Positions 24,318-33,473 of a stretch of 64,000 nt of DNA are shown piece by piece. The notes beneath the pieces are model-generated. The model did no database searches and was not told where the DNA came from. It worked only from the letters and a program-made list of their open reading frames with translations. The stretch is from Algoriphagus hitonicola. Lineage in GTDB: Bacteria; Bacteroidota; Bacteroidia; Cytophagales; Cyclobacteriaceae. The stretch's first letter is position 1. The number at the start of each line of letters is the position of its first letter. The translations under genes were made by a program, and so were the position numbers. The stretch covers positions 1 to 64,000 of the forward strand of contig NZ_FOPC01000012.1 in assembly GCF_900113375.1 (NCBI RefSeq), read 5' to 3'.

Positions 24318-24339
24318 TCCCGTTCCTTGCCGAACGGGA
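24318..24339. repeat. Palindromic repeat upstream of the tRNA fragment array
   Basis: TCCCGTTC (24318-24325) pairs with GAACGGGA (24332-24339) around a 6-nt loop. It lies between the tRNA fragments and the likely tRNA promoter region (CATATTTG on the minus strand, 24342-24349, one mismatch from TAnnTTTG). It is similar in size to the inserts within the fragments. Confidence 0.6.
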
Positions 24340-24374
24340 TGCAAATATGAGTACAAATTTTTTTTCCTACAAAC

Positions 24375-24674
24375 TCAACTTCCCACTTCCTGCAATTTTT
24401 TTGAGCTGAATGCCTGTGGTTTCTCCGCAAATAACTGCTTGGTAAACGCCCAAACGGATTTAAAAAGCTCAGAATCACGGTATTGATTTAAGGCTTCCTC
24501 GCTTTCCCAGTATGAATACGTCAAGAAAATATTTTCCTGATTTTCGTCTTGCCAAAGTTCCAAATGATGACATCCTGGAAAGCTTCGAATTTTCTCTTTG
24601 TTGTCTTCGAAATTTTCCAAAAAATCAGCTATCCGATCTTTTTGAAATGTCATCCGTACGATTCTAATCAACAT
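24375..24674 (-). CDS. Antibiotic biosynthesis monooxygenase (ABM)-fold protein
   Basis: This is a 99-residue protein with the dimeric alpha/beta-barrel pattern of the ABM family: MLIRIVRMTFQ, FLENFEDNKEKIRSFPGCHH, LELWQDENQENIFLTYSYWE and SEEALNQYRDSELF. Members include small monooxygenases, haem-degrading enzymes and many of unknown substrate. No active-site residue decides which. It lies just downstream of the SAM hydrolase gene on the same strand (2-nt gap), so the two are probably co-transcribed. It is the first core gene after the island and tRNA. Confidence 0.85.
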   Translation of the reverse strand: MLIRIVRMTFQKDRIADFLENFEDNKEKIRSFPGCHHLELWQDENQENIFLTYSYWESEEALNQYRDSELFKSVWAFTKQLFAEKPQAFSSKKLQEVGS

Positions 24675-24676
24675 GC

Positions 24677-25447
24677 CTAGGGGATAAAATTGACATAAAC
24701 GACCGAGTCAAACTTCAATCCCAGCAGATTGCCCCCATGACCATGATTGATGCCGATTTCCAGTAGGTCCAAGCTATTGAAAAAAGCAAAGCAGTCGCCC
24801 GGCTCTACTTGATCACAGCCCGTGTGGAGTTTATCGACGGACTCCCGTCCAAATTCGATGGTGAATTTCCCTGGGTTGAGTTTTTCGAAAATTTCCTTTC
24901 GGATATTGGTAATTAGATTTCCGTAGCGATCCACCCGAACGACATGTCCGATGATTTGCTCTCGCGTTGCTTTGGGGTTTCGTGGCATCAATTTCCTAAA
25001 ATTGGTCAAGGGGCCACCAAAATCATGAATTGCCGCTCCTGAGGCAACTTTTGCCGCGATAGGAGCCAATATATCTTTACTTGGAAATGAAGTGTCTTTC
25101 AAATGAATATCTGCAAACTGCACCATGATTCCCGGCTCTTGGTCGGCAAGCAAGCTCAGAATGCCATTGTTCGGTCCGATAAAAATGTGCTCCTCCAGTT
25201 TGACGCCGATATAACCCTGCGTCATCGATCCAGTTGTATTGATGGCAACGAGGTGAACTGTGCCTTTGGGGAAATCCCGAAAAGTGGACCTGAGAATAAA
25301 GGCCGCATGGGCCAGATCGAAGGTGTCGATTTGATGGGAAATGTCGATAATATTCAACTGCGGATTAATTGCCAGCATTTTGGCTTTCACTGCAGGTACG
25401 TAGTAGTCTTTTTCCCCAAAGTCAGAGAGGAATGTCACCAATGCCAT
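24677..25447 (-). CDS. SAM hydrolase / SAM hydroxide adenosyltransferase (DUF62)
   Basis: From ATG 25447 this gives 256 residues beginning MALVTFLSDFGEKDYYVPAV, the typical N-terminus of the SAM_HAT family. An upstream start at 25531 would add an unlikely leader. Conserved parts include NIIDISHQI, AHAAFILRSTF, VHLVAINTTG, FIGPNNGILS and VDRYGNLITNI. The enzyme hydrolyses S-adenosylmethionine to adenosine and methionine. It is divergent from the phoH gene, and the two share a short intergenic region with a TACTTTTG promoter element. Confidence 0.92.
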   Translation of the reverse strand: MALVTFLSDFGEKDYYVPAVKAKMLAINPQLNIIDISHQIDTFDLAHAAFILRSTFRDFPKGTVHLVAINTTGSMTQGYIGVKLEEHIFIGPNNGILSLLADQEPGIMVQFADIHLKDTSFPSKDILAPIAAKVASGAAIHDFGGPLTNFRKLMPRNPKATREQIIGHVVRVDRYGNLITNIRKEIFEKLNPGKFTIEFGRESVDKLHTGCDQVEPGDCFAFFNSLDLLEIGINHGHGGNLLGLKFDSVVYVNFIP

Positions 25448-25471
25448 AGAAGCAAGTCGATTAAAATTATG

Positions 25472-25479
25472 TACTTTTG
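25472..25479 (+). promoter_or_regulatory. Bacteroidota -7 promoter element before phoH
   Basis: TACTTTTG fits TAnnTTTG. No TTG is seen 19-21 nt upstream, so the promoter is partial by sequence. Distance to the phoH start is 71 nt. Confidence 0.4.
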
Positions 25480-25550
25480 TTAGAGGGGCTAGGGACAAAA
25501 ATAGAAATTTTATCCGTACCCATTCAAGCATATTTAATTAAAGAAAAAGA

Positions 25551-26543
25551 TTGGTAGAAAAAGTAATCACACTTGAAAATGTACCCTTGACGGAGTTTCT
25601 TGGACAGGCCAATGAAAATATCCGACAGGTAGCTCAGGCTTTTCCACAAAGCAAAATCATCTCCCGGGGCAATGAAATCCGCATTCAGGGCGGTGCGCCG
25701 GAAATCCTCAGAATCAATAATCTGATCAACTTACTCTTGGAGCATGTGGATCGCTTTGGGCATCTGACTCCGGATACAGTCAAGGACTACTTGGATGTAG
25801 AAGGGGTGCCCTTTGAGGAAGCAAACCGGGATCAGGTGATCGTTTTTGGAAACAAAGGGCTAGTCATCAAGCCTAAATCACCCAATCAGCGCAAACTGGT
25901 TGAAGCAGCCGTAAAAAATGATTTGGTTTTTGCCTTGGGACCGGCAGGTACGGGTAAGACATACATTGCCGTGGCCCTTGCGGTGAGGGCTTTGAAAAAT
26001 CGAGAAGTCAAACGGATCATCATCACTCGGCCAGCGGTAGAGGCAGGGGAAAATCTTGGATTTTTGCCGGGAGATCTTCAGGAAAAACTAGATCCCTATC
26101 TGCGCCCGATCTATGATGCACTTCAAGATATGGTGCCGCCCGAAAAGCTCAAATATTATCAGGAAACCCGGGTGATCGAAATTGCCCCCTTGGCCTACAT
26201 GCGTGGGCGAACGCTTCATGATGCTTTTGTCTTACTAGACGAAGCTCAAAATACGACTTCCGAGCAAATCAAAATGTTCCTAACTCGAATGGGCCCCAAC
26301 TCCAAGGTCATTATCACCGGAGATCAAACACAGGTGGATTTGCCAGTGAGGCAAAAATCTGGTCTGTCAGAAGCACTCCGTATCCTTAAAGATGTCAAAG
26401 GCATCGGGATCGTCAACCTCAGTGGCAAAGACGTCATTCGGCATAAATTGGTCAAAGCAATTATCGAAGCTTACGAAAAGAATCAAGCAGAAAAATCACA
26501 AGTGAGACATGAGCCTTCTGGTAGAAAAGGTAACGGGGAATAA
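25551..26543 (+). CDS. phoH: PhoH family ATPase
   Basis: This is a 330-residue PhoH-like protein: N-terminal domain to about residue 105, then a P-loop ATPase with Walker A GPAGTGKTY, EAGENLGFLPGDL and Walker B VLLDEAQN, plus TGDQTQVDLP. TTG at 25551 after AAAGAAAAAG is the best start and matches the usual N-terminus (VEKVITLENVPL). It is a cytosolic ATPase linked to RNA metabolism and stress. Its end overlaps the next gene by 35 nt. Confidence 0.93.
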   Translation: MVEKVITLENVPLTEFLGQANENIRQVAQAFPQSKIISRGNEIRIQGGAPEILRINNLINLLLEHVDRFGHLTPDTVKDYLDVEGVPFEEANRDQVIVFGNKGLVIKPKSPNQRKLVEAAVKNDLVFALGPAGTGKTYIAVALAVRALKNREVKRIIITRPAVEAGENLGFLPGDLQEKLDPYLRPIYDALQDMVPPEKLKYYQETRVIEIAPLAYMRGRTLHDAFVLLDEAQNTTSEQIKMFLTRMGPNSKVIITGDQTQVDLPVRQKSGLSEALRILKDVKGIGIVNLSGKDVIRHKLVKAIIEAYEKNQAEKSQVRHEPSGRKGNGE

Positions 26544-26943
26544 GGGGTTTGAACTAGCCTTCAAGATTAGACGGGAGGTTTTTGTGGATGAGCAAGGAGT
26601 GAATCCGGAGGACGAATACGATGAGTTTGAGGAGGAATCGGTTCACTTTTTGGCATCTAAAGATGGCATTCCCGTCGGTACCGCCCGATGGAGATTTACA
26701 GAATATGGAATCAAATTGGAGCGTTTTGCGGTTTTAAAGGAAGCGCGTGGAAAAGGCGTTGGTGAAGCGTTGGTGTCGGCCGTATTGCGGGATATCATGG
26801 TTCATCCCGAGGCACAAGGCAAAAAACGCTATCTACACGCTCAGCTTCAGGCGGTTCCCTTATATGCCAAATTTGGGTTTCAGAAAGTTGGGGATATGTT
26901 CGAAGAATGTGCCATCCTGCATTATAAAATGGAATTGGCTTGA
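26509..26943 (+). CDS. GNAT N-acetyltransferase
   Basis: This is a 144-residue GNAT-fold enzyme resembling ElaA and YjcF: FKIRREVFVDEQGV, then LERFAVLKEARGKGVGEALV (acetyl-CoA binding R/Q-x-x-G-x-G/A pattern) and KKRYLHAQLQAVPLYAKFGFQKVG. The substrate is unknown. ATG 26509 lies inside the end of phoH, which implies coupled translation. Confidence 0.9.
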   Translation: MSLLVEKVTGNKGFELAFKIRREVFVDEQGVNPEDEYDEFEEESVHFLASKDGIPVGTARWRFTEYGIKLERFAVLKEARGKGVGEALVSAVLRDIMVHPEAQGKKRYLHAQLQAVPLYAKFGFQKVGDMFEECAILHYKMELA

Positions 26944-26979
26944 GTTTTGAAATAATTCAGTAAACAAAACTATTTAGGT

Positions 26980-27552
26980 ATGAAAAAGATAATTTTTGCT
27001 CTCGTTTTTGTATTGGGTCTGGGAACAGTACAGGCACAGCAAGTGATCTCAAGCAGCGGAAATACGATCAGCACCTCCCGTGGTGATTTTAGCAATGAGG
27101 TAAAGCTGAATTTTCTTAATCTAATCGCATTGGGATCTATCGAAGCTGGCTATGAAAAATACCTCTCCGAAGATCATTCCCTTGATTTTCAGGTTCATAT
27201 TAATGATCGTTTTGGGTTTAACTCCCAAGGAAGCGGCAAAGAGTATAAAACCAATTCACTTCAGGCAGGGATGAATTTCTATTTTGGAAATGGACTAAAC
27301 GGGCGGTTTCATCTTTTTCCTTTAGCCAAATTGCGTTTTGGAGAATTTGAGGAGCCGGGAGTAGAGGGAGTGATTACCACCAATATGAATTCCTTTATGA
27401 TCGGGCTTGGAGGTGGATACAAATGGGAGCTTTCTTCCAATTTTGCCTTTGGACCTTTTGTCAGTGTAGCTCGAAATTTCAGCGATGAGGTCTCCAACCG
27501 GTTTACCCGAATCGAACTAAACGGTGGATTTAGCTTAGGATACCGCTTTTAA
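26980..27552 (+). CDS. Small outer-membrane beta-barrel-like protein
   Basis: This is a 190-residue protein with a signal peptide (MKKIIFALVFVLGLGTVQAQ, cleavage expected after AQA/Q). Alternating beta-strands follow (HSLDFQVHINDRFGFN, NSLQAGMNFYFGNG, NGGFSLGYRF), ending in a C-terminal Phe as in outer-membrane barrels. No specific family is recognised. It probably resides in the outer membrane. A strong terminator follows. Confidence 0.8.
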   Translation: MKKIIFALVFVLGLGTVQAQQVISSSGNTISTSRGDFSNEVKLNFLNLIALGSIEAGYEKYLSEDHSLDFQVHINDRFGFNSQGSGKEYKTNSLQAGMNFYFGNGLNGRFHLFPLAKLRFGEFEEPGVEGVITTNMNSFMIGLGGGYKWELSSNFAFGPFVSVARNFSDEVSNRFTRIELNGGFSLGYRF

Positions 27553-27574
27553 TCAGAAATTTTTGAATTAATCC

Positions 27575-27598
27575 AGCCCCTTTTGGGGCTATTTTTTT
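27575..27598 (+). terminator. Intrinsic terminator
   Basis: Stem AGCCCC-tttt-GGGGCT followed by a T7 run. Confidence 0.9.
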
Positions 27599-27638
27599 GC
27601 TCTATTTTTTTTAACTTAAGGTTTAAAGGATTTTTACA

Positions 27639-29567
27639 ATGAGGTTTTCAGATTTTCCTTTCTTGAGGTATTTACCGTTTTTGCTATTAGGAATCTTTTT
27701 GGGAAAATCAGGTATCCATGTGGAATGGGAGCTATTGGCTATTAGTTTGATTGGAGTCAGTTTTCTATTTGGCTTTTTGGTGATCCATAGGAAATCAATG
27801 AAGACTCGGTCAATCTTGGCTTATTTTCAATTATTGCTTCTCGGTTTATTTTGTGAGTCCTTTCAGCGGGAATTCGTTTCAGGCCAATCTCAAGTAGCAA
27901 TAAATCAAGGCTATATCGCCGAAGTTCAGGAGTATGACCTCCAAAAACCCAATTCCTTTCAAAACTTGCTTTCGCTACGATTTATTCAAACAGAAGACGA
28001 ATGGCTCCCTGCCGGCGGCAATATTTTGGTGTATCATCAGTCAGAGAAACCCCTGAATCCGGGAGATTTGATTTGGGTAAGAGAAAAGCCCGAAGAAGTC
28101 CCTTCCCCTGTAAATCCGCATGAATTTGATTACCGGGGCTATTTGGCCAAGCAGGGAATTTACTATCGCCAATTTTTAGGTGAGAATTTTACTCTGATCG
28201 AACAGAATGCAGGTTTTGATTTTTCTTTTTTGATGGTGTATTGGCGTAAGGAAATGGCCACCATGCTTAGTCGTCACATCCAACATGAAAAGGCCCAACA
28301 AATTGCTTTGGCTTTACTTTTAGGTCAAAAGCAGGAACTCGATCGAGATACCAAAAAGGCATTTTCTGAAGCGGGTGTAATGCATGTTTTGGCAGTTTCG
28401 GGACTCCATGTCGGGATTTTGGTGGGCGTATTATTGCTGTTAATTAAGCCTCTGAAGCTAAAAAAAGGGCCGAAGCGATTTTACCTCATCGGTGTGTTGT
28501 TGGTGATTTGGATTTATGCCATGCTGACGGGTATGGCTCCGTCGGTGATTAGGGCTTCGGTGATGTTTTCATTGTTGACCCTAGGGCAGTTACGGGAAAG
28601 GCGTCCGTCCATTTTTAATATTTTAGCATTTTCGGCTATTTTGATGATTGTGCTTGACCCGGATGTGATTTTCGAGGTGGGCTTTCAGCTTTCTTATTTG
28701 GCAGTTGCAGGGATCGTTTTGATTCAGCCTTTGATCGCTAGACTTTGGCTTCCCCAAACTGTAATCACTGAGTATTTTTGGCAGCTTGCCAGCGTTAGCA
28801 TTGCAGCACAATTGGCGACGTTTCCCTTGTCGATTTATTATTTTCACACTTTCCCAACTTGGTTTTTACTTGCCAATATGATAGTCATTCCCTTGACATT
28901 CATCAGTATGCAGCTAGGAATTCCACTGATGATGGTGGGTTGGATTGAGTCGCTGGGTAATTTTTTAGGCTTTATTACGGAGCTGTTTTTACGACTCGAA
29001 ATTTGGGTTTTGGATGGGTTCAAAGAATTGCCATTCAGCAGTTTTCAGTTTTTAACGATTTCTGTTTATGGCATGCTTGCGGTCTGGATGTTGTTATTGC
29101 TTTGGGCGGCATGGGAAAATTATCCCAAGAAAAGAATTATTCGATTTGCTGCAATCCTGCTGGTGGGTTGGGTGATAAAAACAGGGATTGACCAAGTAAA
29201 CTATCCTGATCGACAGCTTGTCCTGTATTCATCCGAGCGAGGATGGTTTCTGGATTATTGGGAAAATGAAAGCCTTTACTCTTGGAATCATCAAGTGGAT
29301 CCCGAAAATCTGGATTTTTTGGTCAAACCCAATCGAATCCAAAACCAATGGAAAAACTTTCCCAAGCCTTTGGCAGTGTATAAAAATCAAGCAGGATTGC
29401 TCTATTTCCCCAGTTTGGATTTAAAAGTCGATTCTAAGAAAAAGATCTTTTTTGGAAGTCCAACTCAAAGAGGTAAGCTACAGTATTGGACTAATGGGAA
29501 ATGGCAAGCCGAATCCAATCGGGATTCCTTATCGCTCGAGGGTAAATCCTATCGAATTCTTTTTTAA
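27639..29567 (+). CDS. comEC: ComEC/Rec2-family DNA uptake membrane protein
   Basis: This is a 642-residue polytopic membrane protein. An N-terminal helix pair and DUF4131-like soluble domain (about 60-190) are followed by the competence domain with the signature VMHVLAVSGLHVGILVG and several helices (GMAPSVIRASVMFSLL, ALLLGQKQELD). The C-terminal metallo-beta-lactamase-like domain of ComEC is absent or much reduced (the last 120 residues lack HxHxDH). ComEC forms the inner-membrane channel for single-stranded DNA during transformation. Confidence 0.9.
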   Translation: MRFSDFPFLRYLPFLLLGIFLGKSGIHVEWELLAISLIGVSFLFGFLVIHRKSMKTRSILAYFQLLLLGLFCESFQREFVSGQSQVAINQGYIAEVQEYDLQKPNSFQNLLSLRFIQTEDEWLPAGGNILVYHQSEKPLNPGDLIWVREKPEEVPSPVNPHEFDYRGYLAKQGIYYRQFLGENFTLIEQNAGFDFSFLMVYWRKEMATMLSRHIQHEKAQQIALALLLGQKQELDRDTKKAFSEAGVMHVLAVSGLHVGILVGVLLLLIKPLKLKKGPKRFYLIGVLLVIWIYAMLTGMAPSVIRASVMFSLLTLGQLRERRPSIFNILAFSAILMIVLDPDVIFEVGFQLSYLAVAGIVLIQPLIARLWLPQTVITEYFWQLASVSIAAQLATFPLSIYYFHTFPTWFLLANMIVIPLTFISMQLGIPLMMVGWIESLGNFLGFITELFLRLEIWVLDGFKELPFSSFQFLTISVYGMLAVWMLLLLWAAWENYPKKRIIRFAAILLVGWVIKTGIDQVNYPDRQLVLYSSERGWFLDYWENESLYSWNHQVDPENLDFLVKPNRIQNQWKNFPKPLAVYKNQAGLLYFPSLDLKVDSKKKIFFGSPTQRGKLQYWTNGKWQAESNRDSLSLEGKSYRILF

Positions 29568-29627
29568 GGTCGGTTTTGGCGAAAGGGCTTTCTACTGCTA
29601 ACTTGAATGCTCAGAAAAACCCCAACC

Positions 29628-30404
29628 ATGGAAAATGTAGTTTTAAAATCTATTGAGAATCGAATCGGCACTATTACCCTCAATCGTCCTGAAAAGAGAA
29701 ATGCCATGAGCCAGGATTTGGTCCGGGCTCTGCTGGAGGTCTTGGATGAATTTGAGCAGGACACAGCGGTTAAAATCGTCAGAATCCGTGCGGAGGGAAA
29801 GGCTTTTTGTGCAGGGGCAGATTTGGGATACTTGCAAAAATTGCAGCAGTTTTCGGAGGAAGAAAACTTAGCTGACAGCCGGCAGCTGATGAGCTTGTTT
29901 AACCGGATTTATGAATTTCCAAAGGTGGTGATCGCGGAGATCCAAGGTCATGCTTTAGCCGGAGGCTGTGGTTTGGTGACGGTATGTGATTTTGCTTTTT
30001 CTGTCCCTGAGGCGCTTTTTGGCTATACCGAGGTACGAATCGGGTTTATCCCAGCCTTGGTTTCTGTTTTTCTGCAAGAGCAAATTGGGGCCTCGAGAGC
30101 TCAGGAGTTGCTGCTTTCTGGAGAGCTCATTTCAGCTTCCAAAGCAGCCGAATTAGGATTGATCACCTCAGTCGTCCCTTCGGATTTTTTGGAGAAATCG
30201 GTCTTGGATTTTGCCATTAAATTAACTAACCAAAACTCAGGAAACTCCATGACCGAAACCAAGGCACTTTTGCGTAGCTTTCACGCTAAGGAGCGAAAAC
30301 TTGCCTTGGATTATGCCGCTGAGGTCAATGCCAAGGCGCGCTCGCATGCCGATTGCAAAAAAGGAATCGCTTCATTTTTAAACAAAGAGACAATCAACTG
30401 GTAA
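29628..30404 (+). CDS. Enoyl-CoA hydratase/isomerase family protein
   Basis: From ATG 29628 this gives 258 residues (MENVVLKSIENRIGTITLNRP). An upstream ATG at 29607 is less likely. It has the crotonase fold: CoA-binding AFCAGADLGYLQKL, oxyanion-hole LAGGCGLVTVCDFAFS and GFIPALVSVFL. One of the two usual catalytic Glu residues is visible in the FGYTEVRIGF strand. Candidate substrates are methylglutaconyl-CoA or enoyl-CoA; the sequence does not decide. The recQ start follows immediately. Confidence 0.9.
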   Translation: MENVVLKSIENRIGTITLNRPEKRNAMSQDLVRALLEVLDEFEQDTAVKIVRIRAEGKAFCAGADLGYLQKLQQFSEEENLADSRQLMSLFNRIYEFPKVVIAEIQGHALAGGCGLVTVCDFAFSVPEALFGYTEVRIGFIPALVSVFLQEQIGASRAQELLLSGELISASKAAELGLITSVVPSDFLEKSVLDFAIKLTNQNSGNSMTETKALLRSFHAKERKLALDYAAEVNAKARSHADCKKGIASFLNKETINW

Positions 30405-32327
30405 GTGGAAAAACAGGCCAAGGAGGTATTAAAAAAGTTTTTTGGTTGGGATGATTTTCGTCCTGTCCAAAAAGACGTGATCGATGCAGTCATTGCAGAT
30501 CAGGATACGCTTGCCCTGATGCCCACAGGAGGAGGAAAATCTCTTTGCTATCAGATTCCCGGATTAGTTAAAGAAGGGATTTGTTTGGTGGTGAGTCCTT
30601 TGATTGCATTGATGAAAGATCAGGTCGATCAGCTTCGAAAAAGGGGAATTAAAGCCACGGCAATTTATTCGGGGATGAGTTACCGGGAAATAGACCGAAC
30701 TTTGGATAATTGTATTTATGGCGATTTTAAATTCCTTTTTGTTTCTCCGGAGCGGTTAAAATCAGACTTATTTCTTGAGCGCTTCAAGCAGATGAAGGTC
30801 AATTTGATCGCGGTCGATGAGGCGCATTGTATTTCTCAGTGGGGGTATGATTTCCGACCTCCCTATTTGGAGATAGCGGCGATCCGACCCCATCATCCCA
30901 ACGTGAATATTTTGGCTTTAACTGCCTCAGCCACCCCACAGGTTCAGGAGGATATTCAGGAAAAGCTGGAGATGAAAAAGCCAGCAATTTTTCGACAGAG
31001 TTTTGCCCGGAAAAACCTCAGTTTTAATGTCCGAATTGTAGAAAATAAACTGGAGAAAGGGAAGGAAATCCTTGACCGGATTCCAGGAACGGCGATTTGG
31101 TACGTCAGAAACCGACAATCCACCCATCAGATTGCCAAAGCACTAAGTCAAATGGGAATTTCGGCAGGGGCTTATCATGCGGGTTTGCCTATGACTGATC
31201 GGGTGAAACGTCAGGAGGAATGGATGAGCAATCAGATCCGGGTAATGGTCAGCACCAATGCCTTTGGGATGGGAATAGACAAATCTGACGTGCGGGTGGT
31301 GATTCACTCAGATTTACCCGAAAACCTTGAAAATTACTATCAGGAGGCAGGTAGAGCCGGTAGGGACTTGAAGAAATCCTATGCGGTCCTGCTCACCAAT
31401 GAAGAAGATTTTGAACTGGTTTTGGGTCGGTCCGTATTGGTTTATCCCTCGATCGATTTTGTGCGAAAAGTATATCAGTGTCTGGCAAATTATTTTCGGA
31501 TAGCTGTCGGGAGTAATATGCTCAGTAGCTTTGATTTTGAATGGGGAGAATTTGCCAAAACCTATAATCTGGGCGTTTTGGAGACTTTTTACGCGCTGAA
31601 AGTACTCGAGGAGGAGGGGTTTATCGGGATGAATGAAAGTTTTTTTAGCCCTTCCAAAATCAATTTTTCGGTAAATTCCCAGCAGCTATATGAAGTACAG
31701 ATCGCTCATGCAAAACTGGACCCAGTCATCAAAATTCTTCTTCGTACCTATGGTGGAAATCTCTTTTCTGAATACATGGCCATCAATGAATCCAAGCTGG
31801 CCAAAACCTTGACTATTCCCGAAAATCAGCTGATCCGTTTTCTGGAACAACTCGCCCAAATGGAAGTCATCGACTATGAGAAGCGAAAGGATAAACCACA
31901 AATCACTTTTTTGACAGCTAGATACGATGCAGGTAAACTGCCCATGAATACACGAAGGATCGCTCAGCGAAGGGAATTAACCATCGAAAAGGCCAAAAGT
32001 ATTGTAGCTTATGCTAATCAGGAGGTCATTTGCAGAACTCAGTTTATTCAGGAATACTTTGGAGAAAATACTTCAGAGGGCTGTGGGATTTGTGATTGGT
32101 GTGTTGAAACCAAAAAAAGCCGGGATCCCGAAAGCCGGGAAAAAGTATTGATTGAGAAAATCCTGAAAACTTTAGCTGAATCGGGAGAGTTAAATCAGAG
32201 AGATTTATTTGACGCGATGCGGATTCCGACAAATGCGTATACCTTGGGAGTTCTTCGAAAAATTTCCGAGGAGGGATTAATCCGGATAGATCAATCAGGG
32301 ACCATTTCAATTCAAAATCATGGGTAA
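30405..32327 (+). CDS. recQ: ATP-dependent DNA helicase RecQ
   Basis: This is a 640-residue RecQ helicase. Motif 0/I region: FRPVQKDVIDAV and MPTGGGKSLCYQIP. Motif II is VDEAHCISQWGYDFRP, III is ALTASAT and VI is YYQEAGRAGRD. A Cys-rich zinc-binding segment (CRTQ...GCGICDWC) and a winged helix follow; an HRDC domain is not obvious. It unwinds DNA in recombination and repair. The start is GTG, directly after the preceding stop with no gap, so translation is coupled. The end overlaps the next gene by 8 nt. Confidence 0.95.
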   Translation: MEKQAKEVLKKFFGWDDFRPVQKDVIDAVIADQDTLALMPTGGGKSLCYQIPGLVKEGICLVVSPLIALMKDQVDQLRKRGIKATAIYSGMSYREIDRTLDNCIYGDFKFLFVSPERLKSDLFLERFKQMKVNLIAVDEAHCISQWGYDFRPPYLEIAAIRPHHPNVNILALTASATPQVQEDIQEKLEMKKPAIFRQSFARKNLSFNVRIVENKLEKGKEILDRIPGTAIWYVRNRQSTHQIAKALSQMGISAGAYHAGLPMTDRVKRQEEWMSNQIRVMVSTNAFGMGIDKSDVRVVIHSDLPENLENYYQEAGRAGRDLKKSYAVLLTNEEDFELVLGRSVLVYPSIDFVRKVYQCLANYFRIAVGSNMLSSFDFEWGEFAKTYNLGVLETFYALKVLEEEGFIGMNESFFSPSKINFSVNSQQLYEVQIAHAKLDPVIKILLRTYGGNLFSEYMAINESKLAKTLTIPENQLIRFLEQLAQMEVIDYEKRKDKPQITFLTARYDAGKLPMNTRRIAQRRELTIEKAKSIVAYANQEVICRTQFIQEYFGENTSEGCGICDWCVETKKSRDPESREKVLIEKILKTLAESGELNQRDLFDAMRIPTNAYTLGVLRKISEEGLIRIDQSGTISIQNHG

Positions 32328-32916
32328 TTTTCTAGAAGATTTATTGAGCAAAGTTTTTAAAGGATCTGAAAAAATCCCGGTAAATCACAAAGAGAATTTC
32401 ACTCTGAAGCCCGCTGATTTGGATGGAATTGATCAGTGGATCTATTCTTCCGAAGGAATGGAGGTTTTTGGTAAAATTTACAAAAACTATCATTTCAAAA
32501 AATCTCAAATCAACGATTCTCCGCAGGTTCATTTGTTGGAATCCCCTTATGCCAATGGCTTCGCAGTGACGTATGATCATCCGCTGACTCCCGAAAGTTT
32601 TTCCAAACTTTTCTTGGCTTTTTCCCGCCGCGTCTTAGCTTTGGGGTATCAGCAGGTAAGCTTGGATCGAAAAATTGAGGAAATCAATGAGCAGGTAAGG
32701 ACAACCGAGAAGTTTTACCTCAAACCACCCATTCAAGCTCCACTGCCGAATGAGAAGATTACCCAGCTATACGGGAATGTCAGTATCGAAAAAATCAGTA
32801 TCAACAATCAGCCCAGTTACCTCAAATTAGTAGTCACCGTTTACTCCGATCGATTATATCAAGACGCTATGCCCTTTGAGCAATTGATGGACAAGGTATT
32901 CAATTTAGAAACATGA
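32320..32916 (+). CDS. Conserved hypothetical protein in the recQ-nudix operon
   Basis: This is a 198-residue soluble protein with no named motif (starts MGNFLEDLLSKVFKGSEK; later PLTPESFSKLFLAFSRRVL). It overlaps recQ by 8 nt and the NUDIX gene by 4 nt (ATGA), so it is an operon member. Function unknown. Confidence 0.85.
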   Translation: MGNFLEDLLSKVFKGSEKIPVNHKENFTLKPADLDGIDQWIYSSEGMEVFGKIYKNYHFKKSQINDSPQVHLLESPYANGFAVTYDHPLTPESFSKLFLAFSRRVLALGYQQVSLDRKIEEINEQVRTTEKFYLKPPIQAPLPNEKITQLYGNVSIEKISINNQPSYLKLVVTVYSDRLYQDAMPFEQLMDKVFNLET

Positions 32917-33464
32917 ACAGACTTACTCTAAAAGATCAACTACAGAAATACCGTACTCCCTACGAGGAGGAAGCGGCATTCATTGAGGGGTTTATTGGGT
33001 TGACAGATGATCCATTGGCTTACAGCCGTGAGCGTTTGGCGGGGCATTTTACGGCTTCTGCTTGGATTGTAAATCCGCAGCGAACCCATACGCTTTTGAC
33101 CTTGCATCGCAAACTCGGAAGGTGGCTTCAGCTTGGAGGGCATGCCGATGGTAATGAAAATCTCCTCGAAGTGGCGATGAATGAAGCCGAGGAAGAAAGC
33201 GGCTTGAAAAATCTTCGTCTGGTAGAAACTTCCATTTTTGATTTGGACAAACACATTATCCCGGAGCGTCCGCATGTGCCGGAGCACTTTCATTATGATG
33301 TTCGTTTTCTGATCGAAGCAGATATTCAGGAGAAACTGGTCATCAGTACCGAGAGTGTTTCGCTAGCTTGGTTTACATTTGACTCTGTAGTGGATATGAT
33401 CGGGTACAACCCCTCTATCCTTCGAATGCTGGAGAAAACCAGTAAGTCAGAAATTCTCCTTTAA
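32913..33464 (+). CDS. NUDIX hydrolase with a variant Nudix box
   Basis: This is a 183-residue NUDIX protein. The Nudix box region reads GGHADGNENLLEVAMNEAEE and then ESGL. It keeps the Glu pair that binds the metal, but the usual Arg of the R-E pair is Asn (MNEAEEESG). Such enzymes cleave nucleoside-diphosphate-linked compounds; the substrate cannot be told. An N-terminal EEEAAFIEGFIGL helix precedes the fold. It is coupled to the upstream gene by ATGA overlap. Confidence 0.9.
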   Translation: MNRLTLKDQLQKYRTPYEEEAAFIEGFIGLTDDPLAYSRERLAGHFTASAWIVNPQRTHTLLTLHRKLGRWLQLGGHADGNENLLEVAMNEAEEESGLKNLRLVETSIFDLDKHIIPERPHVPEHFHYDVRFLIEADIQEKLVISTESVSLAWFTFDSVVDMIGYNPSILRMLEKTSKSEILL

Positions 33465-33473
33465 ATAATTCAA

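Noticed and set aside
27639-29567. Truncated ComEC gene
   Set aside because: The short C-terminus without a lactamase-like domain is known in ComEC/Rec2 variants, and the frame is otherwise intact.
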